64,000 nt of DNA from positions 312,156 to 376,155 of the forward strand of contig NZ_AXAI01000003.1 of assembly GCF_000472425.1 (NCBI RefSeq). Reading direction: 5' to 3'. Below the pieces are notes generated by a model. The model was not told the DNA's origin. It saw only the letters and a program-made list of their open reading frames with translations, and ran no database searches. This DNA is from Bradyrhizobium sp. Tv2a-2. Its GTDB lineage: Bacteria; Pseudomonadota; Alphaproteobacteria; Rhizobiales; Xanthobacteraceae. A program made the translations under genes and the position numbers. Every line of letters begins with the position of its first letter. The first letter of the stretch is position 1. Of this stretch, positions 1 through 8,682 are shown piece by piece.

Positions 1-830
1 AGGTCGCCGACCACATGATCAGCCTCCACCGGCAGGCCGGCCTTGATGTCGCGGAACATCGACGCCGTCAGGGGCGAGCCTTCTGCGGTCAGCATCGCAA
101 GCGTCCGCTCCATGAAGGGCGCGCGGGGCGAATAGCCTTCGGCCGATGCGACCGACTTGCACTCGTCGAGAATGCCGAGCACGAAATCCTTGCCGCCCGG
201 CGCAGCCAGGATGTTGCCCAGCGAAGCACGCATCAGGCTGGTCGAGGCCGCGAGCGAGCACAGGAACACCCACTTCTCCCACATGTCGTGCATGACGTTC
301 TCGCTGGCCGTGCCGTTGAAATCGCCGCTCTTGATCACCTCGGCGATCGCGCGGACGCGCTCGCTCATGTTCCCGTCGCGCTCGCCGAAGGTCAGCGACT
401 GCATCGGCGTCAGCTGCACCACCTCGCGCTTCTCGTTCAGCGTCGCCGCGATGGCGCAGAGGCCCCCGAGCACGCGCTCGCGGCTGAACTCCTGATCGAG
501 GATGTCGAGATGCAGCATGCCGTTCAGGAGCGGGACGATCGAGGTCTGCGGCCCGACCGCGGGCGCGAACGACTTGATCGCGTCGGCGAGGTCATAGGCC
601 TTGCAGCTCAGCAGCACGACGTCGAACGTGTTCTTGATCGTATCGGCCTGAACGGTCGGCGGGCTCTTCAGCGTCGCATCGCCGTTCGGGCTCTTGATCA
701 CAAGGCCGGCCGAAGCCAATTCTCCGGCACGGCGCGGCCGTACCAGAAAGGTAATGTCGCGGCCGGCCTGCAGCATCCTGCCGCCAAAATATCCGCCGAT
801 GGCGCCGGCACCGACCACGAGAACCCGCAT
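1..830 (-). CDS. panE: 2-dehydropantoate 2-reductase (ketopantoate reductase), 3' end outside window
   Basis: NADPH-dependent cytosolic enzyme that reduces 2-dehydropantoate to pantoate for pantothenate/CoA synthesis. The frame starts at ATG 830-828 behind a purine-rich AGAGGAAG and stays open to base 1, so about 276 N-terminal residues are visible and the C-terminus is cut off by the window. Seen: a Rossmann GAGAIGG loop at residues 7-13, the LLSCKAYDL segment with the expected catalytic Lys, LLNGM with the substrate-binding Asn, and the helical C-terminal domain beginning around residue 165. Rhizobia carry several paralogues of this family, so the true substrate could be another 2-oxo acid. 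The symbol is by family only. Confidence 0.85.
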   Translation of the reverse strand, partial: MRVLVVGAGAIGGYFGGRMLQAGRDITFLVRPRRAGELASAGLVIKSPNGDATLKSPPTVQADTIKNTFDVVLLSCKAYDLADAIKSFAPAVGPQTSIVPLLNGMLHLDILDQEFSRERVLGGLCAIAATLNEKREVVQLTPMQSLTFGERDGNMSERVRAIAEVIKSGDFNGTASENVMHDMWEKWVFLCSLAASTSLMRASLGNILAAPGGKDFVLGILDECKSVASAEGYSPRAPFMERTLAMLTAEGSPLTASMFRDIKAGLPVEADHVVGD

Positions 831-987
831 GAAGCTGCTTCCTCTTCCCTAGACAATTTGACAGCGGACAGCCTAGCGTGTTGCCGTCTACCGTTCACCC
901 CCTATTATGCCGCATTTGGTGCAGACGCGGCATGCATCCGCCCTATCTATGATGGTTATAATATTGTGACATGTGAGCGCAGCCCGG

Positions 988-2337
988 TCAGATCAGGCGC
1001 TTGATCGCGCGCTTGCGCCAGACCAGCCCGTAATAGGCCATCTGCAGCACGAACATGGCGCAGAAGGTGATGGGATAGGCGATCCAGATGCCCTCGATTC
1101 CCATGACGCGGCTGAGCACGAGCGCAGACGGCACCTCGATGGCGAGAATCGCGAAGATCGAGATCAGGAGCGGCATCCACACCGTGCCGCTGGCGCGCAT
1201 GGCCCCGGAAAAAACCGTGGACATGCCAAACATCACGAGGCTCCAGAGCACGATATGCAGCAAGCTCTGGGCGAGTTCCAGCACTGCGGCATCGGTGATG
1301 AAGAAGCCCATCAGCACGCGCGAGAAGATGTAGACGATCGCGATCAGTGCGCCCGTCAGCACGATGTTCATTTCGAGCCCGGTGCGAACGATGGCCCCGA
1401 TCTGGGCCGCATTGCCGCGCCCGATCGCCTGCGCCCCGAAGATCGAGACCGAGATCGCGATGGAAAGCGCAGGGAATTGCACATAGCTGATGACCTGGTT
1501 GACGGCGCCGTAAGCTGCGGTGGCGTTGGAGCCGAAGCTGTTGACAAGGTGCAGCAGTACGAGCTCGGCCAGCGACATCACGATCATGCCGATCGCCGCG
1601 GGGATTCCGAGCCGCAGCACGGTTTTCAGCAGCGCGCCGTCGAGCCGCATGGATCGCAGGAACGCGGCATCGAAGGCGAGCGCATGGCCGCGCCGGCGCA
1701 GATGGATGTTGAGCCATGCCAGGGTGACGAAGCTCGACACCGCAGAGGCGCAGGCCGCGCTGGCAACGCCGAGCTGCGGCAGACCGAACCAGCCGCGAAT
1801 CAGCGTCGGCGTGACGGCCAGGCCGATCACGGTGGACACCGCCAGCGCCAGCAGCGGCGTCAAGGTGTCGCCGACGCCGCGCATCAATGAGCTCATCAGG
1901 ATGAAGGTGAAGGTCAAGGGCATGGTGATCATCATGATCCGCGCATAGACGCTCGCCGCATCGAGGACGTCAGGCGGCGTGGCGAGCGCCGCAAGCAGCT
2001 GCCGGCTGAACAGGCCGCCGAAGATGGCAATGATGCCGGCAAGCAGCAGCGCCACCGTCAAGGTCGTGCCGGCTACCGCCTTCACCTTGGCGGGTTCGGC
2101 CGCGCCCCATGCCTGCCCGACTAGGACGCTCGCGCCCGAGCCCAAGCCCACAACAAAAGCGACGAGCAGGAACATCATCGGGAAGAACACCGAGACGGCG
2201 GCGAGTGCGTGCACGCCGATCATCTGGCCGAGATAGACGCTGTTGATGGTGCCGAACAGCGCTTGCAGGATGTTGCTCAGCATCATCGGCGCCAAGAACA
2301 TCAAGAAGGGCTTTCGCAAGGACTGGGTATTCGACAT
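988..2337 (-). CDS. MATE family multidrug/Na+ efflux transporter
   Basis: Inner-membrane antiporter of the MATE (multi-antimicrobial extrusion) family, 449 aa, the usual length. About twelve hydrophobic segments are arranged in two MatE halves (roughly residues 10-170 and 230-395). A longer frame runs 33 codons upstream to 2436, but that extension enters the coding strand of the next gene and looks noncoding; the ATG at 2337 (MSNTQSLRKPF...) begins just before the first membrane segment. It sits 86 bp downstream of the DUF2239 gene on the same strand and could be co-transcribed with it. Substrates cannot be read from sequence. Confidence 0.9.
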   Translation of the reverse strand: MSNTQSLRKPFLMFLAPMMLSNILQALFGTINSVYLGQMIGVHALAAVSVFFPMMFLLVAFVVGLGSGASVLVGQAWGAAEPAKVKAVAGTTLTVALLLAGIIAIFGGLFSRQLLAALATPPDVLDAASVYARIMMITMPLTFTFILMSSLMRGVGDTLTPLLALAVSTVIGLAVTPTLIRGWFGLPQLGVASAACASAVSSFVTLAWLNIHLRRRGHALAFDAAFLRSMRLDGALLKTVLRLGIPAAIGMIVMSLAELVLLHLVNSFGSNATAAYGAVNQVISYVQFPALSIAISVSIFGAQAIGRGNAAQIGAIVRTGLEMNIVLTGALIAIVYIFSRVLMGFFITDAAVLELAQSLLHIVLWSLVMFGMSTVFSGAMRASGTVWMPLLISIFAILAIEVPSALVLSRVMGIEGIWIAYPITFCAMFVLQMAYYGLVWRKRAIKRLI

Positions 2338-2423
2338 GGGTTGACCTGTTGAGCGGCGTGGCAGCTCTTCGCGCAATGCGCAAACGTTGTCGGCAGATTT
2401 GGTGCTGTCGGAAGTTCCGCCGG

Positions 2424-3014
2424 CTACTCGGCGCAATCCGCATAGGCGAGTTTGACGACGTGATCGCGAATGTCGGCAGGCCAGGGCGCGATCAGGCGCG
2501 TGAAGTTGCGGCGGTCGTCGGCGAACAGCGCGCGCGAGGCTTCCTCGAAGTCGGGCAGGTTGCCAGCCATCGCCGACATGAAGTGATAGGCCGCGTCACG
2601 CGCAGCGCGCTGGCGTTCCGCAGCGCCGTTGGCACGGCGCGCCTGCTCGACCAACTTGCGCAGCGCGACCGAGGCGCCGCCCGGCTGGGCATTGAGCCAT
2701 TCCCAATGCCGGGGCAACAACGTCACCTCGCGCGCGACGACGCCGAGCTTTGGCCGGCCGCGGCCGCGCGGCTCGCTTTGCGTTGATGTTTCGGTTGTGT
2801 CGTCTGCCGGCGCGGGTTTGGCCAGTCGAGCGAGCACGGCGTGCGCCTCGCCGCGCAGGTCGAGATCGATCGCGCGCCCCGTCGCATCGCTGAAAATCAG
2901 GATCGGCTCGGCGGCCTGCTGCTGCTCCGCCCGCTTGACCGCAAGCGCGACATCGGCCAGTGGGCCTGCCGCCAGCCGGCGTGGTCCCTCAAAGGCGGTA
3001 AAACGATCGGTCAT
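2424..3014 (-). CDS. DUF2239 family protein
   Basis: Cytosolic protein of 196 aa matching the DUF2239 pattern: an N-terminal part around FTAFEGPRRLA and LIFSDATGRAIDLDLRG, a low-complexity linker rich in Thr, Ser, Pro and Arg, then the conserved core GRPKLGVVAREVTLLPRHWEWL, followed by QPGGASVALRKLVEQAR. The core resembles a ribbon-helix-helix-like segment and may bind nucleic acid, which is inference; the family has no established function that I know of. Start chosen at ATG 3014 (MTDRFTAF), eleven codons inside a longer frame. Divergent from the GST gene, with a 9-bp inverted repeat between them. Confidence 0.75.
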   Translation of the reverse strand: MTDRFTAFEGPRRLAAGPLADVALAVKRAEQQQAAEPILIFSDATGRAIDLDLRGEAHAVLARLAKPAPADDTTETSTQSEPRGRGRPKLGVVAREVTLLPRHWEWLNAQPGGASVALRKLVEQARRANGAAERQRAARDAAYHFMSAMAGNLPDFEEASRALFADDRRNFTRLIAPWPADIRDHVVKLAYADCAE

Positions 3015-3052
3015 GAGCGGTCTCTCTCCCGGCGGATTGCCCGTCATTTATA

Positions 3053-3087
3053 TCCGGGTAAAATAATGCAAGTCAATATTACCCGGA
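3053..3087. promoter_or_regulatory. 9-bp inverted repeat in the DUF2239/GST divergent promoter region
   Basis: TCCGGGTAA (3053-3061) and TTACCCGGA (3079-3087) are perfect reverse complements separated by 17 bp of A+T-rich sequence. They lie 39 bp upstream of the DUF2239 start and 96 bp upstream of the GST start. Arm length, symmetry and centre spacing suit an operator for a dimeric repressor such as TetR or MarR. No regulator gene lies adjacent, so the binding protein is unknown. Confidence 0.45.
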
Positions 3088-3182
3088 CTTAAATTTTCGA
3101 AGCTCGTCCTTCGCCGCATCGCTAATGCAGCGGCGGCCTGTTACGGGAGAGGCGCACAACGCATCACCCCGGGGTACGATCC

Positions 3183-3848
3183 ATGCTGACGGTTCATCAT
3201 CTCAACAACTCGCGCTCGCAGCGGGTGCTTTGGCTCCTGGAAGAACTCGGCGTCGCTTACGAGATCGTGCGCTATCAGCGCCAGCCCGATATGCGCGCGC
3301 CAAAGGAGCTGCGGGCGATTCATCCGCTCGGCAAGTCGCCTGTGATCACCGACAACGGCAACACCATCGCCGAATCAGGCGCGATCGTCGAATACCTCAT
3401 CCAAACCTACGGCAACGGCCGGCTGATCCCGCCGCCGAATACGCCGGAGCGGCTGCGCTATACCTATTGGCTGCATTATGCGGAAGGCTCGGCAATGCCG
3501 CCGCTGCTGTTGAAGCTTCTGTTCACGCTGATGCCGAAGCGTGCGCCGGCACTGTTGCGTCCGCTGGTGCGCAAGGTGTCGAGCCAGGCGCTGACGACGC
3601 TGGTCAATCCGCAGCTCAAGCAGCACATGGATTTCTGGGAAGCGGAGCTTTCCAAGAGCGAATGGTTCGCCGGCAATGAAATTACGGCCGCCGACATCCA
3701 GATGAGCTTTCCGCTGGAAGCCGCCGCCGCGCGCGGCGGACTCGAGCAGGGTCATCCCAAGGCAATGGCGTTTCTCGATCGCATCCACGGCCGCCCCGCC
3801 TATCAACGCGCGCTGGAAAAGGGCGGGCCGTATCAAGTGGGAAGGTAA
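3183..3848 (+). CDS. glutathione S-transferase family protein
   Basis: Soluble GST of 221 aa. The N-terminal thioredoxin-like domain (residues 1-80) begins MLTVHHLNNSRSQRVLWLL, with Ser at the usual activating position, and carries the cis-Pro region HPLGKSPVI and the glutathione-gamma-glutamyl site ESGAIVEYL. The C-terminal all-helical domain contains ITAADIQMSFPLE, the N-capping box typical of GSTs. It probably conjugates glutathione to electrophiles or reduces peroxides; the substrate is not predictable. The stop is followed after 4 bp by a palindromic repeat element that separates it from the convergent MFS gene. Confidence 0.9.
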   Translation: MLTVHHLNNSRSQRVLWLLEELGVAYEIVRYQRQPDMRAPKELRAIHPLGKSPVITDNGNTIAESGAIVEYLIQTYGNGRLIPPPNTPERLRYTYWLHYAEGSAMPPLLLKLLFTLMPKRAPALLRPLVRKVSSQALTTLVNPQLKQHMDFWEAELSKSEWFAGNEITAADIQMSFPLEAAAARGGLEQGHPKAMAFLDRIHGRPAYQRALEKGGPYQVGR

Positions 3849-3852
3849 GGCC

Positions 3853-3966
3853 CCGTCATTCCGGGGCGCGCGTGAGCGCGAACTATGGTGCGCAATTGCG
3901 CACCTGAGAATCTCGCACCCCTGGATTTCGGGTTCGCTCGCATGGGCGAGCGCCCCGGAATGACGG
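3853..3966. repeat. family A palindromic repeat, copy 1 (long form)
   Basis: Outer arms CCGTCATTCCGGGGCG (3853-3868) and its exact reverse complement (3951-3966), with a central perfect 16-bp palindrome GTGCGCAATTGCGCAC (3888-3903). Placed between the convergent stops of the GST and MFS genes. Confidence 0.85.
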
Positions 3967-3982
3967 TGCAGCGGTCGGCGCG

Positions 3983-5281
3983 TTATGCATCGGCGTGCAG
4001 CACCCGGCCGCGCGTCTCCGGAAGGGCGAACGCTGCGAGGAAGAATACGCCATAGGCAGCCACCGCGAAGATCGCGATGGCGTTGGCGAGCGTCGTGGTC
4101 GTCGAGAGCGCGCCGACCAGAAAGGGAAACAGCGCGCCGATGCCGCGGCCGAAATTGTAGCAGAAACCCTGGCCGGAGCCGCGCAGGCGCGTCGGGTAGA
4201 GCTCGGTCAGGAAAGCGCCCATTCCGGAAAAATAGCCTGATGCGAAGAAGCCGAGCGGGAAGCCCAGCATCCACAGCACCTCGTTGGTCAGCGGCAATTG
4301 GGTGTAGAGCAGCACCACCGCGATGGCGCCGATCGAGAAGGTCAGGAAGAGGTTGCGCCGGCCGATGCGGTCGGCGAGCCACGCGCCGACGAGATAGCCG
4401 ATGAAGGAGCCGATGATCAGCGCGGAGAGATAGCCGGTCGACGAGACGACTGAGAGCTTGCGCTCGGTGGTGAGAAACCGCGGCACCCAGAAGGTGATGG
4501 CGTAATAGCCGCCCTGGCATCCCGTTGCCATCAGCGAGGCGAGGATGGTGGTCTTCAGAATGGGGCCCGAGAAGATCTCCCAGAGCTGCGGCTGGTCGCC
4601 GGCCTGGGCCTGTTTCACGCGGGTCGCCTCCGCAATCTCAGGCTCGGTGACATACCGACGGAGATAGAACACGAGCAGCGCAGGCAACGCGCCGACGGCG
4701 AACATCCAGCGCCAGGCGGTCTCCGCCGGCAGAACTGAGAACAGGATTGCTTGCGACAGCACTGCGAGCCCCCAACCGACGGCCCAGCCCGACTGCACCG
4801 AGCCGACCGCGCGCCCGCGATATTGTGGCCGGATCGCCTCGCCCATGAGCACCGCGCCGGCCGCCCATTCGCCACCGAAGCCCAGGCCCAACACTGCACG
4901 CGCGAGCAGGAGCTGATCGAAATTCTGCACGATGGCGCAGACCAGCGAGAAGAAGGAGAACCAGAGGATGGTGAATTGCAGCGTCCTGACGCGACCGATG
5001 CGGTCGGCGAGGTAGCCGCCGAGCCAGCCGCCGACGGCGGAGGACAGCAGCGTCACGGTGCCGGCGAGACCGGCCATGCCGGTGTCCACCTTCCACAGCG
5101 TGATGATGGTACCGATCACGAGCGGATAGATCATGAAGTCCATGCCGTCGAGCGCCCAGCCCGCGGCACAGGCCCAAAAGGTCCGACGCTCCGCAAGATC
5201 CATGTCGCGGTAGAACGCCACCAGGCTGGTGTCCTCGATCTCTGCGGTCTCGATGTGCTGCGACGGTTCGGCCGTTGTCAT
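3983..5281 (-). CDS. MFS transporter (sugar/organic acid-type, AAHS/SHS-like)
   Basis: Twelve-helix inner-membrane carrier of 432 aa. The MFS loop 2-3 motif is present as GGYLADRIGRVRT, repeated in the second half as LADRIGRRN. The C-terminal PETRGR box is typical of sugar and aromatic-acid/lactate proton symporters. GFGGEWAAGAVLMGE in helix 4-5 resembles sialate/lactate (SHS) and aromatic acid (AAHS) carriers. A start at 5281 gives a normal 30-residue cytosolic leader before TM1. Transcribed toward the GST gene and 67 bp downstream of the gamma-glutamyltransferase stop region on the same strand. Likely a carboxylate uptake system; the substrate is inferred only. Confidence 0.85.
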   Translation of the reverse strand: MTTAEPSQHIETAEIEDTSLVAFYRDMDLAERRTFWACAAGWALDGMDFMIYPLVIGTIITLWKVDTGMAGLAGTVTLLSSAVGGWLGGYLADRIGRVRTLQFTILWFSFFSLVCAIVQNFDQLLLARAVLGLGFGGEWAAGAVLMGEAIRPQYRGRAVGSVQSGWAVGWGLAVLSQAILFSVLPAETAWRWMFAVGALPALLVFYLRRYVTEPEIAEATRVKQAQAGDQPQLWEIFSGPILKTTILASLMATGCQGGYYAITFWVPRFLTTERKLSVVSSTGYLSALIIGSFIGYLVGAWLADRIGRRNLFLTFSIGAIAVVLLYTQLPLTNEVLWMLGFPLGFFASGYFSGMGAFLTELYPTRLRGSGQGFCYNFGRGIGALFPFLVGALSTTTTLANAIAIFAVAAYGVFFLAAFALPETRGRVLHADA

Positions 5282-5348
5282 TGGTTTCCTCCCGGACTTT
5301 GATCGGCGTTATACTCTGCTGCCGCAGGGAGGCAAATCCGCCGGATGT

Positions 5349-7100
5349 TCAATGTCCCGCCGCTTCTGCACCACGCGTGCGCGGATCGGGCGCCCCCAAC
5401 AAGCCGGTTGGCGTCACCAGGATCGAATTCGCCGACGAGTAACCCGCCGATCCCACCACGTGATGCCCTTTCTCCCTCAGCGCCGTCAGCACCTCGTCGG
5501 AAAAGCCCGGCTCGATCGAGACGTCGTCCGGCAGCCATTGATGGTGCAGCCGAGGCGCGGCGACGGCCTGCGCCACGTCCAATTTATAGTCGAGCACGTT
5601 GACGATGACCTGCAGCACCGTAGAGATGATGCGGCTGCCGCCCGGCGATCCCGTGACAAGAACCACCTTGCCGTCCTTCAGCACGATGGTCGGCGACATC
5701 GAGGACAGCGGCCGTTTGCCGGGTCCGGGCAGATTGGCCTCGAAGCCGACAAGGCCAAAGGCGTTCGAGGCGCCCGGCGCGGCGGTGAAATCGTCGAGCT
5801 CGTTGTTGAGCAATACGCCGGTGCCCTCTGCGACGAGGCCGACGCCGTAGCTCAAGTTCAATGTGTAGGTATTGGCGACCGCATTGCCAAATTGGTCGAC
5901 CACCGAGAAATGGGTGGTGTTGCTGCCTTCACGCGGTGACATTGCGGTGGCGATATTTGCCGCGGGCGTCGCGCGATCGGGATCGATGCTGGCACGCTGT
6001 CTGGCCGCATAATCCTTGTCCAGCAAGGTCGTGAGCGGCGCGTTGACAAAGGCGGGATCGCCGAGATAGCGGGCGCGATCGGCATAGGCGCGCTTCATCG
6101 CCTCGACCAAGAGATGCAGCGAGGCCGCCGAGCCCTGCTTCATGTCGGCGAGCGCAAAGCCCTCGAGGATGTTCAGCGACTCCAGGAGCACGATGCCGCC
6201 CGAGGACGGCAGCGGCATGGAGACGATGTCGTAGCCGCGATAGGTGCCGCGCACCGACGTGCGGATAACGGGCTGATAGGCACTCAAGTCATCCGTCGTC
6301 ATGATGCCGCCGGCATCGCATACTGCCTTGGCAAGCTTTTCCGCGACCGGCCCCTCGTAGAAACCGCGCGGCCCCTGTGCTGCGATCGCGGTCAGCGTCA
6401 TCGCGAGATCGGCCTGCACCAGCCTGTCACCCTCACCCAGTGAGTTGCCATCGGGCCGCGAGAATATCTTCACCGCGGCAGGCCAGCGTGCGAGCCGCCG
6501 ATACCATTGTGGCAGCGTGTCGGCGACGTCGTCGGTGATGACAAAGCCGTCGCGCGCCAGCGCGATCGCCGGTTGCAGCAGCTGGTCAAGCCTGAATTTC
6601 CCGGAGCCGTATTTATCCAGCGCCAGCGCAAGACCCGCGACGGTTCCGGGAACGCCGATGCCGAGCGCGGAATCGCGCGATTTCGCGGGGTCGGGCTTGC
6701 CATCGGCGCCGAGGAAGATCTGCGGCGTCGTCGCACTCGGCGCGGTCTCGCGATAATCGAGCGCGACATCCTCGCCACTTGCGGCAAGATGGATCACCAT
6801 GAAGCCGCCGCCGCCGATATTGCCGGCGCGCGGATAGGTCACGGCCATGGCAAAGCCGGTGGCGACCGCAGCGTCGACGGCATTGCCGCCGCGCCTCAAG
6901 ATATCGGCGCCGATCTGGGCAGAGAGCTTCTCCTGCGCAACCACGAGGCCATGCTCGGCCGCGACGGCATGAATGCTGTCCGGTGCCGGCGGCGTGTAGG
7001 CAGCGCGGCGCTGGGCTTGCGCAGGCGCGGCTCCGAGCAGGATCGCGAGCAGGGCGAAGGTGACGAAGAATCTGCGCCGGCTGAGGGGAAATTCCATCAT
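5349..7100 (-). CDS. ggt: gamma-glutamyltransferase, exported
   Basis: Periplasmic N-terminal nucleophile hydrolase that cleaves glutathione gamma-glutamyl bonds or transfers the group to acceptors. 583 aa from ATG 7100. The N-terminus has SRRRFF followed by a hydrophobic stretch and AQA, which looks like a Tat-type signal. The autoprocessing site is N-T-T-H-F; the first Thr (about residue 395) would become the N-terminus of the small subunit and the nucleophile. Downstream SSMSPTIVLKDGK and GSPGGSRII are the gamma-glutamyl binding loops. Large and small subunit regions are both complete. A start nine codons upstream (7127) is possible. Divergent from the UMF1-type MFS gene. Confidence 0.92.
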   Translation of the reverse strand: MMEFPLSRRRFFVTFALLAILLGAAPAQAQRRAAYTPPAPDSIHAVAAEHGLVVAQEKLSAQIGADILRRGGNAVDAAVATGFAMAVTYPRAGNIGGGGFMVIHLAASGEDVALDYRETAPSATTPQIFLGADGKPDPAKSRDSALGIGVPGTVAGLALALDKYGSGKFRLDQLLQPAIALARDGFVITDDVADTLPQWYRRLARWPAAVKIFSRPDGNSLGEGDRLVQADLAMTLTAIAAQGPRGFYEGPVAEKLAKAVCDAGGIMTTDDLSAYQPVIRTSVRGTYRGYDIVSMPLPSSGGIVLLESLNILEGFALADMKQGSAASLHLLVEAMKRAYADRARYLGDPAFVNAPLTTLLDKDYAARQRASIDPDRATPAANIATAMSPREGSNTTHFSVVDQFGNAVANTYTLNLSYGVGLVAEGTGVLLNNELDDFTAAPGASNAFGLVGFEANLPGPGKRPLSSMSPTIVLKDGKVVLVTGSPGGSRIISTVLQVIVNVLDYKLDVAQAVAAPRLHHQWLPDDVSIEPGFSDEVLTALREKGHHVVGSAGYSSANSILVTPTGLLGAPDPRTRGAEAAGH

Positions 7101-7183
7101 CAAACTTTCGCCGCGGGATCGGATCAAGGGGATGCCGCCGCCATGCTATAGGGATTGCGGCAGACGTGAAGGGTATTTTCCAG

Positions 7184-8569
7184 ATGGCAGTGACGGCATT
7201 GGCGGACGGTAGCACCGGGGCCGAGAAGACCTATCCTTCACGCGCTGCCGTCATCGGCTGGATTTTTTTCGATTGGGCGGTGCAGCCCTATTTCACGCTG
7301 ATCATGACCTTCGTCTTCGCGCCTTATTTCGCGGCCCATGTCGCGCCCGATCCGGCCAGCGGACAGGCGCTTTGGGGCTTTGCCACCGCGGCTGCCGGCC
7401 TCGCGATTGCGCTGCTTTCGCCGGTTCTCGGCGCCGTCGCCGACGCTTCCGGCCGCCGCAAACCCTGGATCGCGGCCTTTGGCGCCATGCTGGTGATTGG
7501 CTCGTCGCTGATGTGGTTCGGCGCGCCCGGCGACACGCACCTCATTCCGCCGCTGCTTCTGGCCTATTCGATCGCCACCGTGGGCGTGGAGTTCGCTACC
7601 GTCTTCAACAACGCGATGATGCCGACACTGGTGCCGCCGGACCGAATCGGTCGCCTGTCCGGTACCGGCTGGGCGACAGGCTATATCGGCGGCATCTTGA
7701 GTCTGATCCTCGTGCTGGGCTTCATGGCCGCGAACCCGGAAACCGGGCGCACACTGTTCGGCTTGACGCCGCTGTTCGGACTTGATCCCGTCACCCATCA
7801 GGGCGACCGCATCTCCGGGCCCCTGACCGGCATATGGTTCGTTGTCTTCGTGCTGCCGATGTTCGTGCTGACGCCGGATTATCCGCCGCGGTATCCTTGG
7901 CGCGCTGCCTTGCGCGAAGGCCTGGGTGAGCTCAAACATACGCTGCTCGAGCTGCCGAAGCGAAGAACGCTCGCGACCTTCCTGCTTGCCAACATGATCT
8001 ACACCGACGGCCTGGTCTCGCTGTTTGCCTTCGGCGGCATCTACGCCGCCGGCACCTTCGGCTGGAACACGATCCAGATCGGCACTTTCGGCATCATCCT
8101 CGCGATTGCCGGCACCTTTGGCGGCTGGATCGGCGGCAAGCTCGACGATTATCTCGGACCGAAGACGGTGATTGCCGGCAGCATGACCGTGCTGCTGACA
8201 GCGATCGTCGCCATCCTCCTGGTGGACAAGGATTCCGTGCTGTTCATCAAGGTCGCGCCGCCCGTATCAGGCGGAGCCTTGTTCGCTTCCGCCGCCGAGC
8301 GCGCTTATCTCGTGCTCGGCTGCATGATCGGCGCCGCCGGCGCGCCGCTGCAGGCGGCCTCGCGCTCGCTCCTGATTCGGCTCGCGCCAAAAGACCGCAT
8401 CGCGCAGTTCTTCGGGCTGTTCGCGTTGACCGGCAAGGTCACGTCTTTTCTTGGCCCCCTGTTGATCGGCGTCGTGACGGCGGCGACCGCGAGCCAGAAG
8501 GCCGGCATGGCCGTGCTGGTGGCGTTTTTCGTGACGGGATTGGCGTTGCTGGCGCAGGTCAAAGAATAG
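7184..8569 (+). CDS. MFS transporter, UMF1/Atg22-like
   Basis: Inner-membrane major facilitator of 461 aa. The N-terminal IGWIFFDWAVQPYFTLIMTF segment and VLGAVADASGRRKPW loop are characteristic of the UMF1 (vacuole effluxer Atg22-like) group. TMs are distributed in two six-helix halves around a hydrophilic linker at about residues 235-265. Start placed at ATG 7184 with AAGGG ten bases upstream; GTG 7166 is an in-frame alternative adding six residues. Presumed export of amino acids or small metabolites, by analogy with Atg22 only. A family A palindrome begins 10 bp after its stop. Confidence 0.88.
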   Translation: MAVTALADGSTGAEKTYPSRAAVIGWIFFDWAVQPYFTLIMTFVFAPYFAAHVAPDPASGQALWGFATAAAGLAIALLSPVLGAVADASGRRKPWIAAFGAMLVIGSSLMWFGAPGDTHLIPPLLLAYSIATVGVEFATVFNNAMMPTLVPPDRIGRLSGTGWATGYIGGILSLILVLGFMAANPETGRTLFGLTPLFGLDPVTHQGDRISGPLTGIWFVVFVLPMFVLTPDYPPRYPWRAALREGLGELKHTLLELPKRRTLATFLLANMIYTDGLVSLFAFGGIYAAGTFGWNTIQIGTFGIILAIAGTFGGWIGGKLDDYLGPKTVIAGSMTVLLTAIVAILLVDKDSVLFIKVAPPVSGGALFASAAERAYLVLGCMIGAAGAPLQAASRSLLIRLAPKDRIAQFFGLFALTGKVTSFLGPLLIGVVTAATASQKAGMAVLVAFFVTGLALLAQVKE

Positions 8570-8579
8570 GTGTTTTGCA

Positions 8580-8670
8580 GTCATTCCGGGGCGCGTGTTA
8601 GCGCGAACCCGAAATTTCGCGCCTCGTCTCCAGATTTCGGGTTCATCGCTTGCGAATTCCGGGAACGACG
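8580..8670. repeat. family A palindromic repeat, copy 2 (short, degenerate right end)
   Basis: Left arm GTCATTCCGGGGCGCG is intact; the right arm GAATTCCGGGAACGACG is diverged. Inner arms CGAACCCGAAAT and the diverged GATTTCGGGTTC remain. It lies between the convergent stops of the MFS gene (8569) and purH (8683). Confidence 0.8.
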
Positions 8671-8682
8671 ATCGTGGTGCGG

